Positions 44,007 through 53,530 of a stretch of 64,000 bases of DNA are shown here, piece after piece; position 1 is the stretch's first letter; each line of letters begins with the position of its first letter. The stretch comes from Oceanimonas sp052119705 (lineage in GTDB: Bacteria; Pseudomonadota; Gammaproteobacteria; Enterobacterales; Aeromonadaceae), in NCBI RefSeq assembly GCF_052119705.1, contig NZ_JBGQOP010000001.1, forward strand, positions 233,881-297,880, read 5' to 3'. The position numbers were made by a program, and so were the translations under genes. The notes under the pieces were generated by a model. That model saw only the letters and a program-made list of their open reading frames with translations. It did not search any database and was not told the DNA's origin.

Positions 44007-44600
44007 ATGGATTTTGCCTTACTGGCATCAGTAGCCGGCTTTGCCTTCGCTTCTTGCGCTACCCCAGGCCCCAACAATATGCTGTTAACTCATACGGCCA
44101 CGCGCTTTGGTTATGGCCCCACGTTGAAGCTGTTATTGGGCATTATGTTGGGCCTGCAGCTCTTGCTGCTGTTTACCGCACTTGGCTTAGGCCAGCTTTT
44201 TTTGCGTTGGCCAATATTACAATGGACACTAAAAATTCTTGGCAGCGGCTACTTGCTGTGGTTGGCGTGGCAGATTGCTCGTTCAGCACCGCCTGCCGCG
44301 GATCGAATTGAAGCCAGCATGAATTGGCGGCAAGGCGCGGTATTTCAAATATTTAACCCTAAAGCGTGGTTAATGGCGGTGTCGGCGATCAGCGGCTTTA
44401 CCTTAGCAGGCGAGCAATATTGGTCTTCGGCTTGCCTAACATTGGCGGTGTTTTTAGCCTTTGGCATTATTACTGGGCATTTTTGGATGTTTTTTGGCTT
44501 AAATTTGCGCACTTGGTTACGTTCGGCCCGGGATTGGCGACGTTTTAACCAAGGCATGGCATTATTAACCGCCGCCAGCGTAGTCATGATCTGGTATTAA
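44007..44600 (+). CDS. LysE/RhtB-family amino-acid exporter
   Basis: This 197-residue inner-membrane protein of the LysE superfamily shows about five to six membrane helices. The family motif near the N-terminus is ATPGPNNMLL (about 19-28), and the FNPKAWLM segment (about 117-124) is also characteristic. Members export amino acids or their derivatives; the substrate here is unknown. The ATG at 44007 lacks a strong ribosome binding site. It lies between yheT and the acyltransferase gene, in the block that is absent from E. coli. Confidence 0.9.
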   Translation: MDFALLASVAGFAFASCATPGPNNMLLTHTATRFGYGPTLKLLLGIMLGLQLLLLFTALGLGQLFLRWPILQWTLKILGSGYLLWLAWQIARSAPPAADRIEASMNWRQGAVFQIFNPKAWLMAVSAISGFTLAGEQYWSSACLTLAVFLAFGIITGHFWMFFGLNLRTWLRSARDWRRFNQGMALLTAASVVMIWY

Positions 44601-44702
44601 CCAGTTTTACGCTTTTTCGTGACAGTTAAACACCAAAGCAGGTAAAATCTGCCCGTTTTTTGTCCTTATACCTTTTTCTTGTCTCTACACCTTAAGGTTG
44701 TC

Positions 44703-45827
44703 ATGGTTTCCGACACTGATTTATTTAAAGACATTCGCCCTTATCGGGATGACGAAGTTGCGGGCGCGATTCAGCGCCTGATCCACGACGATGAGTTTGT
44801 AAGTGCCATCGCTAAATACCGCTTCTCGACTTTATCTGGTATTGGCGGCCCTGTGATCAAGGCCTTGATCCGTCTTTATTTGGGCTGGCGCTGGCGCAAG
44901 CTGAACAGCGTGCGCCAAATTCAGCAGGAAGTGGCCAGCTACATGGAAAAAATGATAGCGCGCACCACCTCCGGCGTTACCTACTCAGGATTGGAGCAAT
45001 TAGATCCGAGCCAAGGCTATTTATTTATCTCTAACCACAGAGATATAGCGTTGGATCCGGCGTTTGTGAACTGGGGTCTGTACAGTAACGGGCTGGACAC
45101 GGTACGCATCGCTATTGGCGATAACTTATTGCGCAAACCCTGCGCCGCCGAGCTAATGAAACTCAATAAAAGCTTCGTGGTGAAGCGCTCCGTGAAAGGA
45201 CCGCGGGAGATGATGAAGGCGTTTAGCGAGTTGTCGGCCTATTTGCGCCATTCTATCGATGAGCAAGAGTCGGTTTGGATTGCCCAAAAAGAAGGGCGCG
45301 CCAAAGACGGTTTTGATAAAACCGATCCGGCTATTCTGAAGATGTTTTACATGGAAGGTAAGCGGGAAAAGATCCCGTTTGGCGATTACATCAAGACCTT
45401 GAATTTGGTGCCGGTGTCGATTTCGTACGAATACGATCCGGGCGATCAAGCTAAGGCGCGTGAGCTCTATGCCAAAGCCCAGCAGGGCGCCTATGAAAAG
45501 CGTGAATTTGAAGATGTAGAGAGCATAGTACAGGGCATAGTGGGTCAAAAAGGCCGGGTACACGTGGCCTTTGGCCAGCCGATAGCTGGTGATTTTGAGA
45601 ACGCAGATCAACTTGCCGAGGCTATCGACCAGCAGATCTACGCCAATTATCATTTGTTTCCGAGCAATCTGTTTGCCGCCGGCGATACCCATGCCGCCCA
45701 GCAAACCGCAGACAACGGCAAGGCGGTGCAAATTTTTGAGCAACACATGGCTCAAATTCCTGCTGAGTTAAAATCGCTAGTCTTGTCTATGTATGCCCAA
45801 CCGGTCTTTAATAAAAATAAAGCGTAA
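44703..45827 (+). CDS. lysophospholipid acyltransferase family protein
   Basis: This 374-residue protein belongs to the PlsC-like acyltransferase family. The catalytic block is FISNHRDIALDPAFVN (about 106-121); the His-Asp spacing is one residue longer than the classic HX4D. The second block, FVVKRSVKGPREM, and the EGRAKDG block near 201 support the family. AAGG lies five bases before the ATG at 44703. It could acylate a lysophospholipid or glycerol phosphate at the membrane; the acceptor is not known. No clear membrane helix is seen, so peripheral association is likely. Confidence 0.82.
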   Translation: MVSDTDLFKDIRPYRDDEVAGAIQRLIHDDEFVSAIAKYRFSTLSGIGGPVIKALIRLYLGWRWRKLNSVRQIQQEVASYMEKMIARTTSGVTYSGLEQLDPSQGYLFISNHRDIALDPAFVNWGLYSNGLDTVRIAIGDNLLRKPCAAELMKLNKSFVVKRSVKGPREMMKAFSELSAYLRHSIDEQESVWIAQKEGRAKDGFDKTDPAILKMFYMEGKREKIPFGDYIKTLNLVPVSISYEYDPGDQAKARELYAKAQQGAYEKREFEDVESIVQGIVGQKGRVHVAFGQPIAGDFENADQLAEAIDQQIYANYHLFPSNLFAAGDTHAAQQTADNGKAVQIFEQHMAQIPAELKSLVLSMYAQPVFNKNKA

Positions 45828-45888
45828 CCAGACGAAAGCCGGTCTTTAATTAAAATAAAGCGCAAGTTAGGTAGACGGTAAAGCATAA

Positions 45889-45914
45889 AAAAGCCCTAAG
45901 AAATTAGGGCTTTT
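45889..45914. terminator. bidirectional terminator
   Basis: AAAAGCCCTAA (45889-45899) pairs with TTAGGGCTTTT (45904-45914) around a GAAA loop. It serves the acyltransferase gene and the convergent methyltransferase gene. Confidence 0.88.
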
Positions 45915-45950
45915 GCGTTTGTGCTGCTTGCTCTTAGTTAGTGCAAAATA

Positions 45951-46835
45951 TTAGCGGTTGCGTACTCTTAACGCCGGCGTAGCTTGCAAGTCCCCTTCGG
46001 CGGCAAGTAATTGCTTAGGCTCACAGCGCATCAAGAAACGTACCGGGCTCTGTGCTGGGCCTTGCACCGTTAGCTCCAGTAAGTCGCCACTGAGGCGGGC
46101 GCCGTTCAGTTTGGCGACTTCGCCATTCAACCAAGCTTTACCGGTGACGGTTTGGTATTTTTGTTTCAGCTCCACCCTATAGGTGTCGCCGTTACGGGCT
46201 TGCCACTCCCAAGTACCGGCTACCTTGGCGGGAATTATCCATTTATAGAGATTGATACTGCCGTATTTTTGCTGCTGATCTGGCTTCCAATCGCCCATAT
46301 TAAAGGCATGAGAGACCACTCGGGTGCCGGGGGCCAATTCATCAAGCAGTCTAGGTCGCAGTTTTACGTTAACGATATCAAGCAGATAAAGCGTGACTAC
46401 AGTAGCCGTACTAAAATCTGCTTCCATTATGTCCGCTTCAAAAAAGTGCACCAAATGCTCAACACCTGTGTGACCGGCGTATTCAATGGCCTCATTGATG
46501 CGCACCGGATCCATATCTATGCCGACGCCTTTGGTATTACGCTCTAACGCCGCTGCCACTAAGATACGGCCATCGCCACAGCCCAGATCATACAAAATGT
46601 CTTCGCGGCTGACTTCGGCTAAGTCGAGCAGGCTCTGCACTATTTTTTCATCGGAAGGCACATAAGGCACATCTAACATCATGTCTGAATCTTCAGAAGA
46701 ATAGCCATCAAAATCCAAGTCTCTAAAGTCTGCATCTGACAGCGAATAATCATTCAATTCATAGCCTAAATCTCTAAGCTCATCGATCATTTCATCATCA
46801 AGATTAAATTCTGAATGGTTATACAAGATAGGCAC
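45951..46835 (-). CDS. class I SAM-dependent methyltransferase
   Basis: This 294-residue protein has an acidic N-terminal extension (about 1-55), then a Rossmann methyltransferase domain with the SAM loop LYDLGCGDGRILVAAA near 82-97 and the acidic GVGIDMDP near 104. The VPYVPSDEKIVQSLLDLA start of the domain resembles small methyltransferases related to lysine methyltransferases. The C-terminal ~100 residues are beta-rich and of unknown role. The substrate cannot be named. It is separate from the tps operon by about 235 bases and a terminator. Confidence 0.82.
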   Translation of the reverse strand: MPILYNHSEFNLDDEMIDELRDLGYELNDYSLSDADFRDLDFDGYSSEDSDMMLDVPYVPSDEKIVQSLLDLAEVSREDILYDLGCGDGRILVAAALERNTKGVGIDMDPVRINEAIEYAGHTGVEHLVHFFEADIMEADFSTATVVTLYLLDIVNVKLRPRLLDELAPGTRVVSHAFNMGDWKPDQQQKYGSINLYKWIIPAKVAGTWEWQARNGDTYRVELKQKYQTVTGKAWLNGEVAKLNGARLSGDLLELTVQGPAQSPVRFLMRCEPKQLLAAEGDLQATPALRVRNR

Positions 46836-46946
46836 CTAAGGTTATAAAGTGAATGTAAACAGTTGTTTTTAATATTGTTAAGGAAAGCTGAGTCTAACTA
46901 AATTAGTGAATGAGTGCAGCTTTAGGATGATTTTCGCTTTGTCGTT

Positions 46947-46993
46947 TAAAAAAGACAAAAGCCGGTCAGACATTGAGTCCTGACCGGCTTTTT
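46947..46993 (-). terminator. terminator of the tpsA-tpsB operon
   Basis: A stem of at least 12 bp (AAAGCCGGTCAG with CTGACCGGCTTT) is followed, on the minus strand, by TTTGTCTTTTTT. Confidence 0.85.
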
Positions 46994-47070
46994 GGGGCTT
47001 AGATAGCTAAAACCTGCTCATTAAGATCCGATATCACTTAAAGATACGGGTAACAGAGTTCTAGCTTACG

Positions 47071-48702
47071 TTAGAAGTCGTAGCCAAGATTAAACCAGAA
47101 TCTAGGGTCTTGTTGTTTACCGTCGGCTTGAGCATCGCCGCCCGACACTTTCCAAGCTGAAACCAGATCTGCATTCCAATTATTACGATAATAACGTACG
47201 CCTACACCAGCGCCGGATACGGCCCTGTCTTCACTTTCGTCAATACCGCCATTCGGCGTTCGGCCGGAATCCAAGAGTAAATAGGGCATAAAACCTTGTC
47301 CCATTGCGTAGCGTAACTCTAACTGAGCTAACCAACCGCGACTGTCAGAACCTTCGCCTACCGGAAAAGCCCGTACCCCGTTAGCGCCGCCCACATAAAA
47401 ACTCTCCGAGCCATCCAGATTTTTAGTGTCAGCCCATTGGCCACTAAAGCGACCATACAGGCTTAAGCTGGACGTCAGAGATTGTAGTCGAGCTAATTCC
47501 AGATTGGCTTTAAAGAAGTCGTAATCTAGGCTGTTGGCCATGGTTTGATCGATATCTATTTGGCCAGGGGTGAGGGTGAGTGCCCCCCAACTTACGCCGC
47601 CCCCCGCCAACGCATCTCTGTGATCGAACGACACAGTCAAAGGGATGCTTTGGCTACGAGTGGCTTTGTTAAAATTGGCAAAGCTGACGTTATCATCGAG
47701 ATCTTTATATTGATAGTTAGCCTGTAAGCTCAGGTTACTCTGCTGAGAACGCAGCAGTGGGTAGCTGGCCCCCACAGAAGATACCTTGGCGGTACCGGTA
47801 TAACCTTCAAACCCTTTGCCTAAGCTGTAATCGGTCTGAGAATACCCAACAAACCCGCGTAGCCCATTGGCGGACAATGGCAGCGAATAGGTCAGGCTGC
47901 CGAGCCAAGTTTCTTCATTGGTATACAAGGCCGAAACGCTAAGCTCGTCGCCCACCAATAATGCCCGATTAATCTGCACATCGGCGCGGCCTCTATATTC
48001 ACCCGAGAAACGACTACCATGGTTATCCGTCGATAAGCGTGCGGTTACGCGCTTGTCTGGACTCACCTGCACATCCAGCTCGCCGGTGCCCACCCGTTCA
48101 CCGGGGCGCATCACGGGAATAACGGCGATTCCTGGCTGATCGCCCAAAATCAGCATGCTGCGCTCTAGACTTTTTGATTCTATCACTTGGCCTGGCTGCA
48201 GGTTTGCAAGGTAGGGCCGGGCGGCGTCAACCAAACGCGGTTCACCACTGGCATCAACTTGGTCGTAGCGGCCTTCTTGCATCTGAATAACTAATTCACC
48301 ATTGGCCATATCTTGGGCGGGGATAAAAGCTTGAGCAAAGGGATAACCCTGTTGTCGATAAAACTGGCTAATGCGGTTGGCCAAGCTCCTTAAGCCTGCA
48401 AGATCGTACTTTTTACCTTGAAAGTCACCAAGCTGCGCCAGCAAGGTGTGATTATCGAATATCGTTTTGCCCAGCACTGCCACCTTATTAAGGCGAACCT
48501 TGGCACCGCCTTGCTCACTTTCTGTGAGAGGCGGACCTTGCAGATCCAGCGCCACAGAAGGTTTTTGTGGCGACAGGTCTTGCTCTTGGCTCTGTTGATA
48601 AATCAGGCCGGCTCCCGGTGCTTGTTGTGCAAGTGCTGGCGCAGTCGCCATGGTGGCCAGAGTGATGGCGGCAGCCACGGCAGTAGGTGTAAACAGCTTC
48701 AT
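47071..48702 (-). CDS. TpsB-type outer-membrane transporter (two-partner secretion)
   Basis: TpsB proteins export their partner TpsA across the outer membrane. The 543 residues begin with a signal peptide (MKLFTPTAVAAAITLATMAT, cut near ALAQQ), then two POTRA domains (about 60-215, starting VRLNKVAVLGKTIFDNHTLL) and a 16-strand beta-barrel ending in aromatic F (FWFNLGYDF). The segment VRAFPVGEGSDSRG near 434 contains the conserved VRGY-like loop as VRAFP. The start at 48702 lies 20 bases after the tpsA stop. A much longer open frame upstream overlaps tpsA and is not the real start. Confidence 0.93.
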   Translation of the reverse strand: MKLFTPTAVAAAITLATMATAPALAQQAPGAGLIYQQSQEQDLSPQKPSVALDLQGPPLTESEQGGAKVRLNKVAVLGKTIFDNHTLLAQLGDFQGKKYDLAGLRSLANRISQFYRQQGYPFAQAFIPAQDMANGELVIQMQEGRYDQVDASGEPRLVDAARPYLANLQPGQVIESKSLERSMLILGDQPGIAVIPVMRPGERVGTGELDVQVSPDKRVTARLSTDNHGSRFSGEYRGRADVQINRALLVGDELSVSALYTNEETWLGSLTYSLPLSANGLRGFVGYSQTDYSLGKGFEGYTGTAKVSSVGASYPLLRSQQSNLSLQANYQYKDLDDNVSFANFNKATRSQSIPLTVSFDHRDALAGGGVSWGALTLTPGQIDIDQTMANSLDYDFFKANLELARLQSLTSSLSLYGRFSGQWADTKNLDGSESFYVGGANGVRAFPVGEGSDSRGWLAQLELRYAMGQGFMPYLLLDSGRTPNGGIDESEDRAVSGAGVGVRYYRNNWNADLVSAWKVSGGDAQADGKQQDPRFWFNLGYDF

Positions 48703-48721
48703 GTAAATCGTCCTGGTTTGT

Positions 48722-51700
48722 TTAGTTGCCGTAAGCATTAAGAGTGTTGTCCATGCGAATGCCATCATTGACGACGAACAACGGAAGTAGGCCCGAGTTT
48801 TTACGGTTAGCGCTTTGCTCAGCAGTGTTCGCCTCGTCATATTCGACCAATTCCAGACCACCGGATACCTCTGGGCCTTGACCATTAGGCGATGAGGTAA
48901 TGCGGGAACTTACGACAAACTCCATTCCTCTTTGGCCTATACCAGTCTGTTGGTTACCACCAGACTGCCCCTCGGTCAGTTGTTGAAGCGCGCCTATGGC
49001 GACATTTTTTTCACTGCCGGTAACGACATTTTTTTCGCTATTAGAGGTGAGTTTATTAATAACGAACTTGCCCGGTTCAAAGTTGATGACATAGTTTGGA
49101 TTAACAGCATCATTAACCGTCCCTTGCTGGATGGCATAGTTACCAGCTTGCTCACCGGCTTCTCGAATAATGGTGCCCGAGAGGCGTTCGCCATTCACTA
49201 GGCCGCAATCAGAGGTAAGTTGGCCACAACCAGTCTGATAGGTGAGTGCAGGATCAGCGGCCCCTTGGGACTTGTCAGCATTATCGGCAGTAACGGTTAC
49301 CGAGCGCGGAGTAATATTGGCGGTGGTGGTGTTAAAACTGAAGGCATAGTTGTCTGCATCCGCTCCGGTCGAGGCGTTGGCTAAGGTCACTGTTTTGTCT
49401 TTACCGACATTTTTATCAGCGAACGTGCTGTTCACTTTGAGGGTCAAGTCATCACCGATAATCAAACCCGAAACCTGAGCATTATCCGTGTTCACGCTGG
49501 CGGTGCTGTTGCCGTCATAGGTTTTATCCTGCGCGGTAATGTCGCTCACGGTAATGGCTTTTTTCGCGATGTTGGCGGTGGTGCTGGTCTGATCGGTGAT
49601 AATGTAGTTGCCTAGGTCGGTACCTGTGTAGCTGCTGGTTAGGCTAACGATTTTGTTCTCGCCGGCATGTTTATCGTTGAAGGTGCCGCTGGCGGAGATG
49701 ATGATATCGTCACCGTTAATCCAGCCGCTCGCATCCGTTGCGTTAACGCTGGCGGTGCTGCTGCCGTCATAGGTTTTATTGTCGGCGGTAATACCGCTAA
49801 CGGTGATAGCTTTTTGATTGATGTTGGCGCTGGTGGTGTTAAAACTGAAGGCATAGTTGTCTGCATCCGCTCCGGTCGAGGCGTTGGCTAAGGTCACTGT
49901 TTTGTCTTTACCGACATTTTTATCAGCGAACGTGCTGTTCACTTTGAGGGTCAAGTCATCACCGATAATCAAACCCGAAACCTGAGCATTATCCGTGTTC
50001 ACGCTGGCGGTGCTGTTGCCGTCATAGGTTTTATCCTGCGCAGTGATGCCGCTGACGGTAATGGCTTTCGCGGTGACGTCAACTTTAGCATTTTCTGTAT
50101 TCAGCTTAATGTCATAACCTTGCTGTACAGATGAGTAACCGCTGACCAGATCGCGAGAGCCGACATTTTTACTGTCTAATGTAAAGCCGTTCCCCAGCAG
50201 TTTATTGTCTTGCGTGCCATCATAGGCTGTGCCATTCAGTGACCAGCTTGATTCCAATGCATTAGCATTCTCTGCATTAATAGTTGTGGTCGCATCATAC
50301 TCTTGAGTAAGAGCGGTGTCGGCGGATACAGTCAGCGTAATATCGGTTAAAAAGTTACGCAGCAGTGGGCCGCTTTGCCCCTCATAAATACGCCACACGG
50401 CCGAGCTCCCGCCCTGAGTGGCAATATCCCAGCCAGCATCGCTATAAGTTGCTGCCTGCTTCATCTCGGCTGAGGTTTTACCCGTAGCACCTTTGGTGAT
50501 CCCTGCACCGACCCCCTTCATTTGGGCGCTTGAATCTGTCGCAAAAAACGAACCGGTAATCGTCCCACTGTTACGGTTGCCCACCAAGACACCGACATTC
50601 TCGTTTCCACTAACCTTGCCGGTAGCTAAAGCGTGTGTGATAGTTCCACTGGAAAAAGATCCGGCTAGACCGCCAACATTAGCCCCACCCTGAACATCAC
50701 CTATGGCATAAGAGTTACTGATTTGTCCCTTGACGCTGTTTCCTACCAAGCCGCCACTATTTTTTGGTGATTCAACATTGCCTGTGGCATAGCTATTACT
50801 GATAGTACCTTGAGATTGAAAGCCTACCAAACCACCTACATTATATATTCCTACAACATCAGTTGCTGAGTAACTTCTTGTTATATGTGAAGAGAACGAT
50901 ACGCCAACCAAACCACCGACAGAAGACTGACCGCTTATTTTTCCTGTTGAATAGCTGTTGTTTATTGTTGAGTTATTTGAATCGCCAACTAGTCCGCCAA
51001 TAGAATTACTTCCAGTGAAATTAGTATTGTGTAAGCCTATATTCGTAATCGTTGCGCCATCTGTTTTTGCGAATAACCCTACGTGGTTACTATTATTTTT
51101 ATTAACGTGTAGATTTGAAACTGTATGGCCTAGGCCATCGAATTTACCTTTGAATGCATGCCAACTATCACCGATTGGAGTCCAGTTATTGGTGCCTGTT
51201 AGAGTTAAGTCTGCCCCTAATGCATAGTGTTGAGTCGATTCCAGCCCCATACTTTGCATCGCTGCTGCATCGGTCACAACGGTCCAGTTAGTCTCCTGGT
51301 TTTGACTACCCAATTGGGTTGAAAGGGTCTGCCCGGCCTGCAGGTTGACGGGGGCCTTAACGTAGTAATCCGCCGCCTTGCCATCTAGGATGCCATCGGC
51401 GGTGGTTTGACCGTATTTAAGGGCCAATTTGCCGCCACTCCCTTGAGAAGCATCAATTTTTGCATTGATCTCGATATTGCGCTGCGCGTTAAGGGTGAGG
51501 GTGTTGCCGCTACTCCAGCTTACTTGGTCGTTAACAAAAATATCGCCATGGCCATTCGCATTATCACCGTTAACACTTTCAATGGTGACATCGGTAGTGG
51601 CCAGGTTGGCGGACAAAGCAGCTCCTGTTATATCGCCGTTGGTTACGGCAATGGTGAAGTCGGTCGGGTCAATCAACCAAGTACCAGTTTTGCCATATTC

Positions 51701-52717
51701 GGCCAGGGTAGTGACTTTTACGTCGTTCACCTGCACTTTAGCGGCACTGGTTTCGATAAAGCCGCCATTGCCGGTGCTGGGAGCGCTGGCATCTAGGGTG
51801 CCGGCTACTTGTACTACACCGCTGTCCATGTCACCCATCAACATAATGCGGCCGTCGGCACCGGCGGTTAAGGTTTGCGCTTGGGTAATGCCGGTGTGGT
51901 TAATAACACTGGCAGTCAGCTCATTGGCGGCTTTGGCGGTGAGGTACACCAAGCCGCCATCGGCTCGTATGGCACCACCTTGCTCAATATAGGTTTCTAA
52001 CTGTGATTCTTCGACTTCAATCTTGACTGGGCCGCCCATGTCTAGGGTGACGCGGCTGCCCGCGCCCATTAAGGTGCTACCACCTGAGGTGGTGATATTG
52101 CCGGTGTTGATAATGCGCGCGGCAATCATGGCCACCATGCCGCCTTGCGCCGTTTGAATGTTGCCCTGATTGATCACGGCATTGGCGCTGCTGCCGGCAA
52201 AGTGATAGTTGCCGGCCATAAAATCTTCGGTGGAAATATTCAGGGTGGAGGCGACTAAGGAGCCCACATCGACGCGCGCCGTGTCGCTAAACATAATGCC
52301 ATTGGGATTGACTAAAAATACCCGCCCGTTGGCGTTGAGGGCGCCACGTATCTCTGATACCTGGTTGCCAGTCACGCGGTTAAGTGCCGCTGCTTGGGCG
52401 TTGGGCTGGACGAAATTAACAGTATGGCCTTCAGCAATGGAGAAATCTTGCCAATTAATGGCCATGTTTTGGCTGTTTTGGTTAATGGTCAGGCTATTAC
52501 CAGACGTTTGAATTGTGCCTTGGCCGGCCACCACTTGGCCATTAGTGGGAAGGTTGGCGGCGTGCAGCGGCACGCTTATCCAGAATAAGGTGCCGGCCGC
52601 AATGGCAGATAAGCTTCGGTTACTGCGCGTTTTACCCTTGCCGCCTTTAGTGAATTCTGAGGCAACTTGCCATATGCGTTTGCTTTTATTCCATACAATT
52701 CGATAGGTGTGATTCAT
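48722..52717 (-). CDS. TpsA-type large secreted adhesin/haemagglutinin
   Basis: The 1331-residue exoprotein of the two-partner system starts with an ESPR-type extended signal (MNHTYRIVWNKSKRIWQVAS). The TPS secretion domain (about 52-280) has the NPNGI motif at 137-141. A GLUG repeat region (about 555-760; GLVGxSxxGxIxNSYATGxV units) follows, then tandem YDG/MBG-type beta modules from about 870 to 1150 with KTYDG in each. Two of these modules are identical at DNA level over 211 bases. The C-terminal ~130 residues lack a known domain. A role in attachment or aggregation is inferred from the domains. It sits downstream of a histidine kinase/response regulator pair on the same strand. Confidence 0.92.
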   Translation of the reverse strand: MNHTYRIVWNKSKRIWQVASEFTKGGKGKTRSNRSLSAIAAGTLFWISVPLHAANLPTNGQVVAGQGTIQTSGNSLTINQNSQNMAINWQDFSIAEGHTVNFVQPNAQAAALNRVTGNQVSEIRGALNANGRVFLVNPNGIMFSDTARVDVGSLVASTLNISTEDFMAGNYHFAGSSANAVINQGNIQTAQGGMVAMIAARIINTGNITTSGGSTLMGAGSRVTLDMGGPVKIEVEESQLETYIEQGGAIRADGGLVYLTAKAANELTASVINHTGITQAQTLTAGADGRIMLMGDMDSGVVQVAGTLDASAPSTGNGGFIETSAAKVQVNDVKVTTLAEYGKTGTWLIDPTDFTIAVTNGDITGAALSANLATTDVTIESVNGDNANGHGDIFVNDQVSWSSGNTLTLNAQRNIEINAKIDASQGSGGKLALKYGQTTADGILDGKAADYYVKAPVNLQAGQTLSTQLGSQNQETNWTVVTDAAAMQSMGLESTQHYALGADLTLTGTNNWTPIGDSWHAFKGKFDGLGHTVSNLHVNKNNSNHVGLFAKTDGATITNIGLHNTNFTGSNSIGGLVGDSNNSTINNSYSTGKISGQSSVGGLVGVSFSSHITRSYSATDVVGIYNVGGLVGFQSQGTISNSYATGNVESPKNSGGLVGNSVKGQISNSYAIGDVQGGANVGGLAGSFSSGTITHALATGKVSGNENVGVLVGNRNSGTITGSFFATDSSAQMKGVGAGITKGATGKTSAEMKQAATYSDAGWDIATQGGSSAVWRIYEGQSGPLLRNFLTDITLTVSADTALTQEYDATTTINAENANALESSWSLNGTAYDGTQDNKLLGNGFTLDSKNVGSRDLVSGYSSVQQGYDIKLNTENAKVDVTAKAITVSGITAQDKTYDGNSTASVNTDNAQVSGLIIGDDLTLKVNSTFADKNVGKDKTVTLANASTGADADNYAFSFNTTSANINQKAITVSGITADNKTYDGSSTASVNATDASGWINGDDIIISASGTFNDKHAGENKIVSLTSSYTGTDLGNYIITDQTSTTANIAKKAITVSDITAQDKTYDGNSTASVNTDNAQVSGLIIGDDLTLKVNSTFADKNVGKDKTVTLANASTGADADNYAFSFNTTTANITPRSVTVTADNADKSQGAADPALTYQTGCGQLTSDCGLVNGERLSGTIIREAGEQAGNYAIQQGTVNDAVNPNYVINFEPGKFVINKLTSNSEKNVVTGSEKNVAIGALQQLTEGQSGGNQQTGIGQRGMEFVVSSRITSSPNGQGPEVSGGLELVEYDEANTAEQSANRKNSGLLPLFVVNDGIRMDNTLNAYGN
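49324..50041 (-). repeat. perfect 211-bp direct duplication in tpsA
   Basis: Bases 49324-49534 and 49831-50041 are identical, offset 507 bases (169 codons, two modules). The module between them is diverged. This indicates recent duplication or gene conversion, and makes length change by recombination likely. Confidence 0.85.
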
Positions 52718-52811
52718 CGCAATAACCGTTTATAAAGTGAGTGCGGGTAATATGCACAAAATCGGTTATTGGTATCAGTCTCGCTTCTCTCAAATCTCTC
52801 GTTTTAGCGCG

Positions 52812-53522
52812 TTATATTTCTATTATTTTTCCCTTAAACACCAGACCTTTGCCAAAGATAGAGCGTACCGGCAGCGCCACTTCTTTATTTTTGGCCTTGT
52901 TGCGTAACCGATTTAAAATAACATCGATACGGTGCAGATCAGGGATGTCTTCATATTCAAACATCAAATTATGCAGTTCTTCACGCGAGAGCACTTCATT
53001 GGCATGGCGGCCTAGGGTATGCATAAAAGTGTATTCTTTAGCAGAGAGTTTGATGTGCTCGCCGCTTGGCGAGCACAATATTTGTGTGGTTCTAAGCAGT
53101 TGCCAGCAGTCGGTATTGCTCGATAGAGACAGGGGGCGAGCATGGGGCTGACCTCGTCGCTGCCATAAGGCATTAATTGCCTCGGCCAGTTCGGCAAAGT
53201 TGACCGGCTTAACTAAGAACAAGTCGGCTCCTAAACTGAGCCCATGTAACCGCTCTTGTTGTTGTCCGCGGGCGGTCATAATGATAACTCCCAGCCCGCC
53301 TATTTTATTTAAGTATTCAACCACGCTGAAACCGTCTTCGCCGGGGAGTTCTAAATCGACCAATACAATATCGGCTTGATTGCCATGGAGCTGTTTCCAA
53401 AATATTTCTGCGGATTCGGCTCCCCATACCGAGAATTTTTTATGCTGTAAAAAAAATATCAGCTCTTCACGCAAATCTGCGTTGTCTTCAATAATGGCCA
53501 CTTTGGGCTGATTATTCTGCAT
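52812..53522 (-). CDS. OmpR-type response regulator
   Basis: This 236-residue regulator has a receiver domain (1-120) with the acidic pair E12/D13, phospho-acceptor D56 in VLVDLELPG, a threonine in MTARG and lysine in VKPVNF. The C-terminal winged helix (about 140-236) resembles the OmpR/PhoB class, with LSAKEYTFMHTLGRHANEVLSREEL and RIDVILNRLRNKA. It starts eight bases after the kinase gene ends, so they are one operon. tpsA begins 94 bases beyond its stop on the same strand. It may therefore control or be cotranscribed with the tps genes. Confidence 0.9.
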   Translation of the reverse strand: MQNNQPKVAIIEDNADLREELIFFLQHKKFSVWGAESAEIFWKQLHGNQADIVLVDLELPGEDGFSVVEYLNKIGGLGVIIMTARGQQQERLHGLSLGADLFLVKPVNFAELAEAINALWQRRGQPHARPLSLSSNTDCWQLLRTTQILCSPSGEHIKLSAKEYTFMHTLGRHANEVLSREELHNLMFEYEDIPDLHRIDVILNRLRNKAKNKEVALPVRSIFGKGLVFKGKIIEI

Positions 53523-53530
53523 GCGTTAAC

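Noticed and set aside
48703..48885. longer N-terminus for tpsB
   Set aside because: It overlaps tpsA and would place the clear signal peptide inside the protein.
50493..51992. several plus-strand frames of 66-175 codons
   Set aside because: They are antisense to tpsA, whose domains are clear.
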